In this document: positions 56,486 through 64,000 of the stretch, in pieces
How positions within the stretch are numbered: position 1 is the first letter of the stretch
Layout: every line of letters starts with the position of its first letter
Assembly (NCBI RefSeq): GCF_014204715.1
Contig: NZ_JACHLY010000001.1
Coordinates: 496,001 to 560,000 of the forward strand
Length of the DNA: 64,000 bases
Direction: 5' to 3'
DNA from: Streptomonospora salina
Lineage (GTDB): Bacteria > Actinomycetota > Actinomycetes > Streptosporangiales > Streptosporangiaceae
The notes under the pieces: generated by a model
Databases searched by the model: none
What the model saw: only the letters and a program-made list of their open reading frames with translations
What the model was told of the DNA's origin: nothing
Translations under genes and position numbers: made by a program

Positions 56486-57664
56486 CTAGCGGTCCTCCAG
56501 CGTATCGAGGTAGGCCCGGGCGTTGCGGGCGGTCTCGGCCAGGGAGTCGCCGCCGAACTTCTCCACGGCGGCCTCGGCCAGCACCAGCGCGACCATGGCC
56601 TCGGCCACCACGCCCGCGGCCGGAACCGCGGTGACGTCGCTGCGCTGGTGGTGGGCCTGGGCCGGCTCGCCGGTGGAGACGTCGACGGTGTCGAGTGCGC
56701 GCGGGACGGTGGCGATGGGCTTCATGGCCGCACGCACGCGCAGCGGCGCGCCGGTGGTCATGCCGCCCTCGACGCCGCCGGCGCGGTTGCTGCGGCGGCG
56801 CACGCCCTCGGCCCCGGGCTCGATCTCGTCGTGGGCGGCCGAGCCGCGCCGAGCGGCGGTGCGGAATCCGTCGCCGACCTCGACTCCCTTGATGGCCTGC
56901 ACTCCCATCAGCGCGCCGGCCAGTCGGGAGTCCAAGCGGCGGTCCCAGTGGACGTGGCTGCCCAGGCCCGGCGGCAGGCCGTAGGCCAGGACCTCGACGA
57001 CGCCGCCCAGGGTGTCGCCGGCCTTGCGGGTCTCGTCGACCTCGGCGACCATGCGCTCGCTGGTCTCCGGGTCGAAGCAGCGCAGCGGATCGGCGTCGAT
57101 GCGCTCCAGGTCGCCCGGCTCGGGTCGGGGCGTTTCGGGGGCGTCGATCTCGCCCATGGACACGACGTGGCTGAGCAGCTCCACACCCAGCGCCTGGCGG
57201 CAGAATGCGCGGGCGACCTCGCCGACGGCCACGCGCGCCGCTGTCTCGCGGGCGCTGGCGCGCTCCAGCACGGGGCGGGCCTCGTCGTGGCCGTACTTCT
57301 GCATGCCCACCAGGTCGGCGTGTCCGGGCCGCGGGCGGGTGAGCGGGGCGTTGCGCGCCATGCCCTCCAGTTCCTCGGGGGGAACGGGGTCGGCGGACAT
57401 GACCCGCTCCCACTTGGGCCACTCGGAGTTGGCGACCTCGACGGCCACCGGGCCGCCCTGGGTCAGGCCGTGCCGGATCCCCCCGACCAGGGTGACCTGG
57501 TCCTGTTCGAACTTCATCCGGGCGCCCCGGCCGTACCCGGCGCGGCGGCGGCGCAACGCGGCGGCGATGTCGTCCGAGGTCACGGCGACGCCGGCCGGAA
57601 GGCCTTCCAGTATCGCGACGAGTGCGGGTCCGTGGGACTCCCCCGCGGTCAGCCAGCGCAACAT
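56486..57664 (-). CDS. aroC: Chorismate synthase
   Basis: Makes chorismate from EPSP using reduced FMN, the last shikimate step. The 392-residue product has the N-terminal signature [60 protein letters not shown], the helical [20 protein letters not shown], and the C-terminal [20 protein letters not shown]. All three PROSITE-type chorismate synthase motifs are recognisable. ATG at 57664 is preceded by GGAGGC. It starts the aroC-aroK-aroB run; aroQ/aroD and pepQ, often found here in relatives, are absent. Confidence 0.96.
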   Translation of the reverse strand: MLRWLTAGESHGPALVAILEGLPAGVAVTSDDIAAALRRRRAGYGRGARMKFEQDQVTLVGGIRHGLTQGGPVAVEVANSEWPKWERVMSADPVPPEELEGMARNAPLTRPRPGHADLVGMQKYGHDEARPVLERASARETAARVAVGEVARAFCRQALGVELLSHVVSMGEIDAPETPRPEPGDLERIDADPLRCFDPETSERMVAEVDETRKAGDTLGGVVEVLAYGLPPGLGSHVHWDRRLDSRLAGALMGVQAIKGVEVGDGFRTAARRGSAAHDEIEPGAEGVRRRSNRAGGVEGGMTTGAPLRVRAAMKPIATVPRALDTVDVSTGEPAQAHHQRSDVTAVPAAGVVAEAMVALVLAEAAVEKFGGDSLAETARNARAYLDTLEDR

Positions 57665-57720
57665 GCCTCCGATCATTGCACGTGCGGGGCCGCAACGGCA
57701 CATCGGCGCCGTCGCGGGCG

Positions 57721-58587
57721 TCAGGCCGCCAGGACCGCCGCGATCACCGGGTCTCCCGCGAGCAGCGCGGCCAGTGCGCCGCCGAGCATGAACGGGCCGA
57801 AGGGGATCCGGGTGCGGCGGGTGGCGCGGCGCAGCGCTATCAGGACCAGCCCGAGGACGGAGGCGGCGACGAAGGCGGCGAGAGTGCCCGCCACCACCGT
57901 CGCGGCCCCGCCCCAGCCGAGGTGGAGCCCGACCAGCCCGGCGATTTTGACGTCGCCCCAGCCCATGCCGGCCGGATAGACGAGCCACAGCAGCCAGTAC
58001 AGCGCGGCCAGCCCCGCCATGCCGCCCAGCGGCCCGGCCGCGGCGAGGAGGCCGGCGCCGGCGAGGGCGGGCGCGCCCGGTACCCCGGGGGCGGCGGCGC
58101 GCTCGAGGACGGCGGCCCCGGCGACCAGGGGCACCGCGACGAGGTAGGACGGCCCGACGACGGCGTCGGGCAGCCGGTGCACGCGGATGTCGATCACCGC
58201 CAGCGGCACGCCGACGGCCGCGAAGAACAGCAGCGCGGCCAGCCACAGCGGGTTGTCCGCGGCACCCGGGGCCCCGGAGGCGGCGCCGCAGGCGGCGAAC
58301 AGCAGCGCGGTGGCCGCCGCGGCGGCGACCGACGCGGGAACCGTCCGCGCGCAGGAGGGGCAGCGGCCGCTGCGGGCGAAACCGCGCACCCGCACCGCCG
58401 GCAGCCACGCCAGGAACGCCACGGCGGCTCCGCAGTGCGGGCAGGCGGGCGGGGGCGGCGGGCTGTCGTCGACGGATGCGGGATCGTGGCGGACGAAGAG
58501 GGGTACCAGCCGGCTGGTACCGGCGCCGACCGCCGCTCCCGCGGCGCCCAGCGCCAGTATCAGCGCGGCGTCGGCGATACCGGGCAT
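57721..58587 (-). CDS. Prepilin peptidase (A24 family)
   Basis: Membrane aspartyl protease that trims type IV pilin-like precursors and, in the two-domain type, methylates the new N-terminus. The 288-residue product has a zinc-type cytoplasmic loop with CPHC and CPSC pairs (about residues 49-80). About eight hydrophobic segments follow, with the catalytic Asp motifs [16 protein letters not shown] (around 130) and [20 protein letters not shown] with the GxGD (around 208). All features of a full-length, methylase-containing enzyme are there. Pilin substrates are not in the window. It is directly upstream of aroC (56 bp). Confidence 0.92.
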   Translation of the reverse strand: MPGIADAALILALGAAGAAVGAGTSRLVPLFVRHDPASVDDSPPPPPACPHCGAAVAFLAWLPAVRVRGFARSGRCPSCARTVPASVAAAAATALLFAACGAASGAPGAADNPLWLAALLFFAAVGVPLAVIDIRVHRLPDAVVGPSYLVAVPLVAGAAVLERAAAPGVPGAPALAGAGLLAAAGPLGGMAGLAALYWLLWLVYPAGMGWGDVKIAGLVGLHLGWGGAATVVAGTLAAFVAASVLGLVLIALRRATRRTRIPFGPFMLGGALAALLAGDPVIAAVLAA

Positions 58588-58669
58588 GGGCGGAACCTAG
58601 CCGATCCCGGGGCGCGGCGCCCACTCCCCTCGGCAGCCTGGGGACGGGCCCCGGGGCGGGCCGGTGCGG

Positions 58670-59374
58670 TCACTCCGGGCGTGCGGCGCGGACGACGGCG
58701 CTCAACTCCGCTCCGCCGGGCAGCATCGGGGCGAGTTCGGCGGACAGGCGGTCGGCGACGCGGCGCAGCGACTCGTCGTCGCGGCGCTCCAGCTCCAACC
58801 GGATGCCGATCTCGGCGCGTTCGGATTCGTGGATACGCACCCGCCCGATGCCGAACTCGGTGTGGGTGACCCGGTAGATCAGCGCGAGGATCTGCGGATC
58901 GTCCTTGGGGGCGGGCACGGTGCCCTGCTCGGCCAGTGTGGTCAGGAAGCGCCCCTGCACCGCGTAGGTGACCGGGCCGGCGACGTCGACGACCACGGCG
59001 TCGGCGCCCTCCTCCATCGCGGTGCGGCAGGCGTCGACGGCCGTGACCGGCACCGGCCGGGCGTCCTCGCGCCAAGCGCGGGCCGCGTCCACGGAGGTGA
59101 ACGCGAGTACGCCGCGGCGGCCGTCCTGGCCGGTCATCAGCGGCATCGCGATGTCACTGGTCTTTTCGCCGGTGCGTCCGGCGTCGTCCTGGCCGGTCTC
59201 GCCGGCCACGGCCACGACGGGCACCAGCAGACGGGACTCCCCCAGTGCGGCGAGGACCTGCCGATCCCCGGCCTCGCCGCGGGAGTAGGCCTCCAGCCGG
59301 GAGGCCACGGCCGTGTCGGCCGATCCGTCGTCGTCGCGGAAGCGCTGGGCGCCGGAGATGGTGGGGCGGGTCAC
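58670..59374 (-). CDS. SseB family protein
   Basis: A 234-residue protein with an SseB N-terminal-type domain (about residues 30-130): VASRLEAYSRGEAGDRQVLA, LLVPVVAVAGETGQD, then MPLMTGQDGRRGVLAFTSVD and ADAVVVDVAGPVTYAVQGRF. The C-terminal half (about 150-230) is helical with RVADRLSAELAPMLPGG. SseB domains are widespread in actinobacteria, often in proteins of unknown or secretion-related role. A second SseB-like domain may be present at the C-terminus. The start is a GTG at 59374. It stands between the prepilin peptidase gene and the divergent yceI gene. No firm function. Confidence 0.82.
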   Translation of the reverse strand: MTRPTISGAQRFRDDDGSADTAVASRLEAYSRGEAGDRQVLAALGESRLLVPVVAVAGETGQDDAGRTGEKTSDIAMPLMTGQDGRRGVLAFTSVDAARAWREDARPVPVTAVDACRTAMEEGADAVVVDVAGPVTYAVQGRFLTTLAEQGTVPAPKDDPQILALIYRVTHTEFGIGRVRIHESERAEIGIRLELERRDDESLRRVADRLSAELAPMLPGGAELSAVVRAARPE

Positions 59375-59570
59375 GCGCTCGAAGCTCCTGCTCTTCGGGG
59401 CGGATCCGCCCCAGTCGGGATGTCTCGGACCAGCTTAACCAACCGGGTGCCCCGTCGAGGGGGCGAACGCGGATCCGCCGGGCGCGCCTGTGCCGGCGGC
59501 CCCGCGGAAGCGCGGCTCCTCAGGGTCCGAAACGGCCGTTCCGCACCCCTGCTCACCGTGCGTGTACGAC

Positions 59571-59576
59571 TACACT
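59571..59576 (+). promoter_or_regulatory. Candidate -10 TACACT for yceI
   Basis: TACACT ends 40 nt before the yceI ATG, giving a leader of about 33 nt. I see no convincing -35. Confidence 0.35.
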
Positions 59577-59616
59577 GTGCGGCGAGTGTCACCATCGCCG
59601 CAAGCAGGGGGAGACC

Positions 59617-60159
59617 ATGTCCGACCAGCAGCTTCAGCCGGGAACCTGGCGAATCGACACCGCGCACTCGATCGTCGCGTTCTCGGTGCGCCACATGATG
59701 GTCAGCCGGGTGCGCGGGCGCTTCGAGCGTTTCGACGCCGAGCTGACCGTGCCCGAGGATCCGATGCAGTCGTCGGTGCGCGCCACCCTCGACGCCGACT
59801 CCATCAACACCGACAACGAGCAGCGCGACAACCACATGCGCTCCGCCGACTTCTTCGAGACCGCCTCCCATCCGCAGTGGATCTTCGAATCCACCGGCAT
59901 CCGGACCTCCGGCGAGGACCTCCTGCTGGCGGGCGACCTCACGGTGAAGGGCACGACGCGACCGGTCGAGCTGCGCCTGGAGTTCAACGGCGTCACGCGC
60001 GACCCCTACGGGCTGCTCCGCGCCGGCTTCCACGCCGAAACCGAGATCAGCCGCAGCGACTTCGGTGTCGACATCGAGATGCCCATGGACGGCGGCGGCG
60101 TCGTGGTGAGCGACCGGATCAAGGTCGACGTCGACGCCGAGTTCACCCTCCAGGAGTGA
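59617..60159 (+). CDS. yceI: YceI family lipid-binding protein
   Basis: A 180-residue lipocalin-like protein of the YceI family, which binds isoprenoid-type lipids in an extended barrel. It starts GTWRIDTAHSIVAFSVRHMM, the family hallmark, and has FDAELTVPEDPMQSSVRATL, NEQRDNHMRSADFFETASHP and GDLTVKGTTRPVELRLEFNG, then FGVDIEMPMDGGGVVVSDRI. There is no signal peptide, so it is cytoplasmic here, as for many actinobacterial members, unlike the periplasmic E. coli protein. ATG at 59617 follows GGGGGAG. A strong hairpin ends the gene. Confidence 0.94.
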   Translation: MSDQQLQPGTWRIDTAHSIVAFSVRHMMVSRVRGRFERFDAELTVPEDPMQSSVRATLDADSINTDNEQRDNHMRSADFFETASHPQWIFESTGIRTSGEDLLLAGDLTVKGTTRPVELRLEFNGVTRDPYGLLRAGFHAETEISRSDFGVDIEMPMDGGGVVVSDRIKVDVDAEFTLQE

Positions 60160-60182
60160 ACGCCGACGGCCCGGATATCGTG

Positions 60183-60215
60183 GCGGGGCCGCCGGCCGCC
60201 GGCCGGCGGCCCCGC
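60183..60215 (+). terminator. 15-bp perfect hairpin after yceI
   Basis: Arms 60183-60197 and 60201-60215 pair perfectly around a 3-nt loop, 24 nt after the yceI stop. Confidence 0.75.
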
Positions 60216-60254
60216 GCGACGGACGCGCGGCCGCACAGCACCCGGAGGAGGGCC

Positions 60255-60575
60255 GTGCCCGAGCCACCGTTCACCGCCGAGGCGGTCTCGGCGATCACCG
60301 CCCACATGAACGACGACCACGCCTACGAGACCCTGGTGATATGCCGCGCCCTGGGCGGGGTACCCGACGCCTCCGCGGCGCGGATGACCGGTGTCGACAG
60401 CGGGGGCGGCGACTACGCGGCGCTCGTCGGCGGCGCGGAGACGGCGGTACGCATCCCCTGGTCGCACGACCTCACCGAACGCTCCCAGGTGCGCCGCGAG
60501 GTGGTGCGCATGTACCGCGAGGCCTGCGACCGCCTGGGGCTGCCACCCGACGGCGCGGACGCCGGCGACCGCTGA
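60255..60575 (+). CDS. DUF2470 domain protein
   Basis: A 106-residue protein with a DUF2470 domain, best known as the C-terminal part of heme-utilisation (HugZ) proteins and flavin-like oxidoreductases. The visible motif is AVSAITAHMNDDHAYETLVI (about residues 11-30), followed by RMTGVDSGGGDYAALVG and a C-terminal helix with SQVRREVVRMYREACDRLGL. The HMNDDH pattern is the domain hallmark. The GTG at 60255 has GGAGGAGGG ahead. It stands alone; heme contact is a suggestion from related proteins. Confidence 0.85.
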   Translation: MPEPPFTAEAVSAITAHMNDDHAYETLVICRALGGVPDASAARMTGVDSGGGDYAALVGGAETAVRIPWSHDLTERSQVRREVVRMYREACDRLGLPPDGADAGDR

Positions 60576-60745
60576 GATCCGAAACCACATTCCCCGGATT
60601 CCCCGGCCACCGCCGGGAGACCCGTTCCTCGGCCGCACCGGACGGTTCGCGCTCGCCTAGTCTGGAAGCATCAGGCCCGGCGCGGCGGCGTCTCCGCAGT
60701 CGTGTCCGCGGCACCAGCGAGATCCCCGAGAGCGCCGCTACCACG

Positions 60746-63445
60746 ATGGCCGATCCCGAGTCCGCAGACCCCGACTCGCCCACCCGGAGCATCGGGTCCG
60801 ACGACGCGACCACCCGGCTCGGCGCCGACCGCGCCCGCACCCGGTGGATCACCCGCGTCCTGCACCCCGGCCCCGGCCCGCGCCGGGACGATCCCGGCCC
60901 CGGCCCGGCCGCCGCGCGCACCCGCGCGCTGACGCGCCGCGCCGGTGCCGGCGCCCCGGCTCCCTCCGGCCCGCCGGCACCGTCCCGGTGGCGGCGCACG
61001 GCGACCCTGCTGCTGGGCTGGTTCCCGCGGCTGCTGGCGCGCGTGGTGGTCGGACCCGCCGGCGACATCGACTACGCGGTGCCGACCGAACTGCGCCGCA
61101 GCTACACCGTGCTGAAGCGCATCGGCGCCGGCGGCGAAGCCGTCGTCTACCTCGCCGAGCCCGCCGGCGCCGGACGCGCGCGCCACCGCCGGCGCCCGGC
61201 GGAGTCCGCAGATCCCGGGCCGCACGAGGACCGGGACCGCGTAGCGCTGAAGGTCTACCGTCCCGGCCACGACATCAACCGCGAGCTGCTCGACCGGCTG
61301 CGCGCCCGCGACCGCGGCGATCCCCACACCCCGGCCGTCCACGGCTACGGCCGCGCCCGCAGCTCCTGGGACGAGGAGGTGGCCTGGGAAGCCCAGGAGT
61401 ACTTCCCCGCGGGCTCGCTGCGGTCGGTCATCGACCGGGCGCCGGTCGACGACACCACGGCGCGCGCCGTGGTGTCCGCACTCACCGACTGCCTGCACCA
61501 CTGGCAGGAGCACCTGCAGCACAACCACACCGACGTCAAGCCCGAGAACCTGCTGATCCGCTCCGCCGACCCTCCGGTGTTCGCGCTGACCGACTTCGGC
61601 GGCGCGGTGCGGGCGACGATGAGCCGGGTCTACGGCGGCCTGGCCGTCACCGAGGCGTACGCGGCCCCCGAGGTGGTCGAGGGCCGCCGGGAGGCGCCGG
61701 CGGCGTGGTGGTCGCTGGGCGTCATGGTGCACGAGCTGCTCACCGGGCGCCGCCCCGAGGGCGGCGAGAGCTGGCTGACCGCGCGCAGGAGCGAGGTCGA
61801 CGTTTCCGCCGTCGCCGACGAATCGTGGCGGCTGCTGGTGCGCGGGCTGCTCACCCCCGCCCCGTCGGCGCGCTGGGGCCATGCCGAGGTCCGCCAGTGG
61901 CTGTCCGGCGAGCGCCCGAGCCTGGTGCGGCCCCGCGCGCACGCGCCCATCCGCTTCGCCGACGCCTCCCACGACGACCCGCCCAGCCTCGCCTTCGACC
62001 TGCTGGACCGGTGGGACCGGGGCGAGGTGTGGCTGCGCACGCACTGGCCGACGGTGCGCACCTGGCTGGACCGCGAGGTCGGCGACTACACGTTCGACCG
62101 CTCCTACCTCACCGACCTCGACGCCCGCCCCGAACGCGTGCACCTGGCCATCAGCGCGCTGGCGGCGCGGTTCGTGCCGGGCATGCCGCCGCGCTTCCGC
62201 GGACTGGAGGTCGGCGCCGACGGCGTGCTCGCGCTGGCCCGCGGCGGATCCAGCAGGCACGCCGTGCTCCGCGAGGCCCTGGAGCTGGGTGCGCTGGACC
62301 TCGCTGCACGGCACTGGTGCGCTCACCCCGGATGCCGCGCCGAGGGCTCCGGCCGCTGCGCACCCCTGGAGCACGTCCAGCACGAGGTGCCGCTGATCAT
62401 GCGCCGGGTCGAGGCCACCGTGCAGGGGCTGGCGTCGGGCCCGGCGGTGGCCGCCGGCGCCGCCGACCTCCCGCGGTTCGCCTGGGACTCCGCGTGGGCC
62501 CTGGCCGCCGAGCTGGTCCTGGACCCCGAGGCGGCCGGGCGCGAGCGCCGACGGCTGCGCGCGCAGTCGTGGCATCCGCGCCGCCGCAGTCCGGCCCCGC
62601 ACGTGGACTGGTGGCGCCACCAGCGCGACGTGGGGCTGCGCCGCCGGGCCGGACAGGTCGACGAGCTCGCGGCGCTGGTGGCCGCCTCGCTGCTGCTGCC
62701 GGTGGCGGCGCGGCTCGGCGCCGCCGAGCGCGACCGGGAGCGGGCGGAGGGCCGTGCGCGGCGGCGCGACCGCCGAGCGGCGTTCACCGGCGCCGCGGGC
62801 GAGCGCTGGCGGCGGGTGCGTGCGCGCGCCCAGGACCCCCGCACTCCGCCCGGGGAGTCCGACACGGGGGCGCCGTGGGGCGCGGCGCCGCCCTACGGCC
62901 CGGGCGGAGCGCCCTACGGCCGCCCGCCGACCGAGGCGGAGCAGCGCAAGGCGCGCCGCCGCGAGGCCCGGGAGCGCAAGAGCGTCGAACGGAGCATGCG
63001 CCAACTGGAACGGGCGGAGGGGGCCGGCCGCTGCCGCAGGTTCGCCTACCCGGCCGCGGCGGCGGGACTCCTCGACGGGCTGGGGCGGCTGCTGCGCGCC
63101 GACGGCTTCTATCCGGACCGGTCCGGTCCGTTCGCCGAGGCTTACACCGGTTTCGTGGACGTCGCCGGCAGCGCCGCGGTTTCGGCGGTGGCGGGCGCCG
63201 CGGACGCGGCGGTGGGACTGCTGCCGGCGCAGTCGGAGGACCGGTGGTGGCTGCCCGTGGTGCTGGCGGTGCTGCTGGTGGTGCTGGGGCGGACGGCGTC
63301 CGGCCGCCGCCGCGCACGCACGCGGCTGACGGCGTACCGGCTCGCGGCGGCGGCCTCGGCGCTGATGCTGCTGGTGGTGCTCTCCACCGGCCTGCTGATG
63401 GTGGCCGCGGGCGTGCTGATCCCGTTGTACAACCTCGCCGGTTGA
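60746..63445 (+). CDS. Membrane-anchored Ser/Thr protein kinase with large unknown region
   Basis: An 899-residue protein. A disordered acidic to basic N-terminus (1-115) is followed by a kinase domain (about 119-390): Gly-loop LKRIGAGGEAVVYLAEP, VALKVYRPG with the conserved Lys (about 166), catalytic loop HTDVKPENLLI (about 261), metal-site DFGG (about 282), and APEVVEG. The HRD Arg is replaced by Thr, so it is an HTD kinase. A region of about 400 residues with no known fold follows, rich in His/Trp/Arg, then a basic helical stretch and two hydrophobic segments (about 830-895). It may relate to actinobacterial kinases in stress or secretion loci; no such partners are adjacent. Confidence 0.85.
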   Translation: MADPESADPDSPTRSIGSDDATTRLGADRARTRWITRVLHPGPGPRRDDPGPGPAAARTRALTRRAGAGAPAPSGPPAPSRWRRTATLLLGWFPRLLARVVVGPAGDIDYAVPTELRRSYTVLKRIGAGGEAVVYLAEPAGAGRARHRRRPAESADPGPHEDRDRVALKVYRPGHDINRELLDRLRARDRGDPHTPAVHGYGRARSSWDEEVAWEAQEYFPAGSLRSVIDRAPVDDTTARAVVSALTDCLHHWQEHLQHNHTDVKPENLLIRSADPPVFALTDFGGAVRATMSRVYGGLAVTEAYAAPEVVEGRREAPAAWWSLGVMVHELLTGRRPEGGESWLTARRSEVDVSAVADESWRLLVRGLLTPAPSARWGHAEVRQWLSGERPSLVRPRAHAPIRFADASHDDPPSLAFDLLDRWDRGEVWLRTHWPTVRTWLDREVGDYTFDRSYLTDLDARPERVHLAISALAARFVPGMPPRFRGLEVGADGVLALARGGSSRHAVLREALELGALDLAARHWCAHPGCRAEGSGRCAPLEHVQHEVPLIMRRVEATVQGLASGPAVAAGAADLPRFAWDSAWALAAELVLDPEAAGRERRRLRAQSWHPRRRSPAPHVDWWRHQRDVGLRRRAGQVDELAALVAASLLLPVAARLGAAERDRERAEGRARRRDRRAAFTGAAGERWRRVRARAQDPRTPPGESDTGAPWGAAPPYGPGGAPYGRPPTEAEQRKARRREARERKSVERSMRQLERAEGAGRCRRFAYPAAAAGLLDGLGRLLRADGFYPDRSGPFAEAYTGFVDVAGSAAVSAVAGAADAAVGLLPAQSEDRWWLPVVLAVLLVVLGRTASGRRRARTRLTAYRLAAAASALMLLVVLSTGLLMVAAGVLIPLYNLAG

Positions 63446-63556
63446 CGCGGCGGGACGCCGCCCGGGACGCGTGAGCGGTGGGCCGCTCCCGACGGATCTT
63501 CGGCGGCCACTATCATCGCCCGGGACCCGTAGCGGAACGGAAAGGGCGGCATTCTG

Positions 63557-64000
63557 GTGGGCGATGCGATCGAGTTGGCGGCAGGAGACTACCGGGCGGA
63601 CATCGGCCGCCGAGGCGCGGCGATGTGCCGGCTCTCCTTCGGTGGCGAGGAGCTGATCTGGCGGTGCCCGCCGGACGAGCCGCCTCCGGCCTCCCACGGT
63701 CTTCTGCTGGCCCCTTGGCCCAACCGGATCCGCGACGGCCGGTACACCTTCAAAGGCGTCGAGCACCAACTGGAGGTCACCGAGCCCCGACGCGGTACGG
63801 CGCTGCACGGACTGGCCTACAGCAGGCCGTGGCTCCCGGTGGAGATCGCGTCCGACCGGGCCCGGCTGACCTGTCTGCTGGACGGCGCCGCGGGCTATCC
63901 CTACAGCCTGGAGCTGGCGGCCGACTACGAACTGGACGCCGCCGGCGGGCTGTCGGTGACCGTCGCGGCCCGCAACACCGGCGACTCCCCCGCGCCGTAC
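63557..64000 (+). CDS. Aldose 1-epimerase family protein, N-terminal part (cut by window edge)
   Basis: First 148 codons of a mutarotase-like protein, from a GTG at 63557. The visible sequence has ADIGRRGAAMCRLSFGGEEL, then SHGLLLAPWPNRIRDGRYTF, a classic aldose 1-epimerase motif with the Asn-Arg pair, RRGTALHGLAYSRPWLPVEI with the conserved HG, and GYPYSLELAADYELDAAGGL. These match the galactose mutarotase fold for interconverting sugar anomers. Weak GGAAAGGG lies ahead of the start. The rest, including the catalytic Glu near the C-terminus, lies beyond the window. Confidence 0.9.
   Translation, partial: MGDAIELAAGDYRADIGRRGAAMCRLSFGGEELIWRCPPDEPPPASHGLLLAPWPNRIRDGRYTFKGVEHQLEVTEPRRGTALHGLAYSRPWLPVEIASDRARLTCLLDGAAGYPYSLELAADYELDAAGGLSVTVAARNTGDSPAPY

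Noticed and set aside
60671-63808. A very long open frame on the minus strand opposite the kinase gene
   Set aside because: It mirrors the kinase codons; the product is low-complexity Ala/Arg/Gly/His sequence with no domain. Long antisense frames are expected at this GC content.
1-64000. tRNA, rRNA, insertion sequence or phage genes
   Set aside because: No gap between genes shows a cloverleaf with conserved TTCGANNC-type arm, and no transposase, integrase or phage domain is seen in any reading.

Overview
The window is 64 kb of very GC-rich DNA with dense, tightly packed genes, frequent GTG and TTG starts, short intergenic regions and a complete division and cell-wall (dcw) cluster in the actinobacterial order (mraZ to ftsZ, then pgeF, yggS, sepF, yggT, divIVA). 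MurE carries the DNPR motif of meso-diaminopimelate-adding enzymes. IdeR/DmdR-type iron boxes and apparently leaderless genes also fit a high-GC actinomycete. The order Streptosporangiales (Nocardiopsaceae-like) is my inference from overall character, not something proven here. I found no insertion sequence, prophage, CRISPR array, tRNA or rRNA gene.

Layout. Positions 1-16.5 kb are a mixed accessory stretch: the start of hisD (minus strand, cut by the window edge), an iron-box controlled ferritin, a YbaK deacylase, two membrane proteins, a PadR regulator with palindromic operator-like sites, a secreted endonuclease/phosphatase-fold enzyme, a split LigD-like pair (phosphoesterase and polymerase), an acyl-CoA synthetase, a small basic protein, a thioesterase, a GNAT enzyme, an AraC regulator with AzlC/AzlD, and a ThDP-dependent enzyme. 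From 16.6 to 45.2 kb nearly everything is on the minus strand: rluD-lspA-dksA, a small acidic protein, divIVA-yggT-sepF-yggS-pgeF-ftsZ, ftsQ-murC-murG-ftsW-murD-mraY-murF-murE-ftsI-ftsL-rsmH-mraZ. The plus-strand exception is ileS behind a T-box leader. Divergent from mraZ runs a plus-strand moxR-DUF58-transglutaminase operon (45.5-50.5 kb). From 50.8 to 59.4 kb the minus strand encodes a DUF3040 protein, DinB, a methyltransferase, NusB, EF-P, AroB-AroK-AroC, a prepilin peptidase and an SseB-like protein. The end of the window holds yceI, a DUF2470 protein, a large membrane-anchored kinase and the start of an aldose 1-epimerase gene.

How it works together. The dcw genes make the lipid II precursor (MurC-F, MraY, MurG), move and polymerise it at the septum (FtsW, FtsI, FtsL, FtsQ), build the Z ring (FtsZ, SepF) and direct polar growth (DivIVA). 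They are chained by 4-nt stop/start overlaps, and the head of the cluster has four 10-bp-spaced GTGG boxes overlapping the mraZ promoter, the expected target of MraZ autorepression. Central metabolism and translation are represented by the shikimate genes, EF-P, NusB, IleRS and LspA.

Most notable observations: the IleRS has the class I signature swapped from HXGH to GXHH, a form linked to very strong mupirocin resistance in IleRS2 enzymes; its leader is a well-formed T-box with an AUC specifier and a TGGT bulge; ferritin has overlapping tandem iron boxes; the ftsZ promoter is overlapped by an inverted repeat; and there are two uncharacterised small proteins and a kinase fused to a large unknown region. 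I do not see a clear new multi-gene defence or biosynthetic system.
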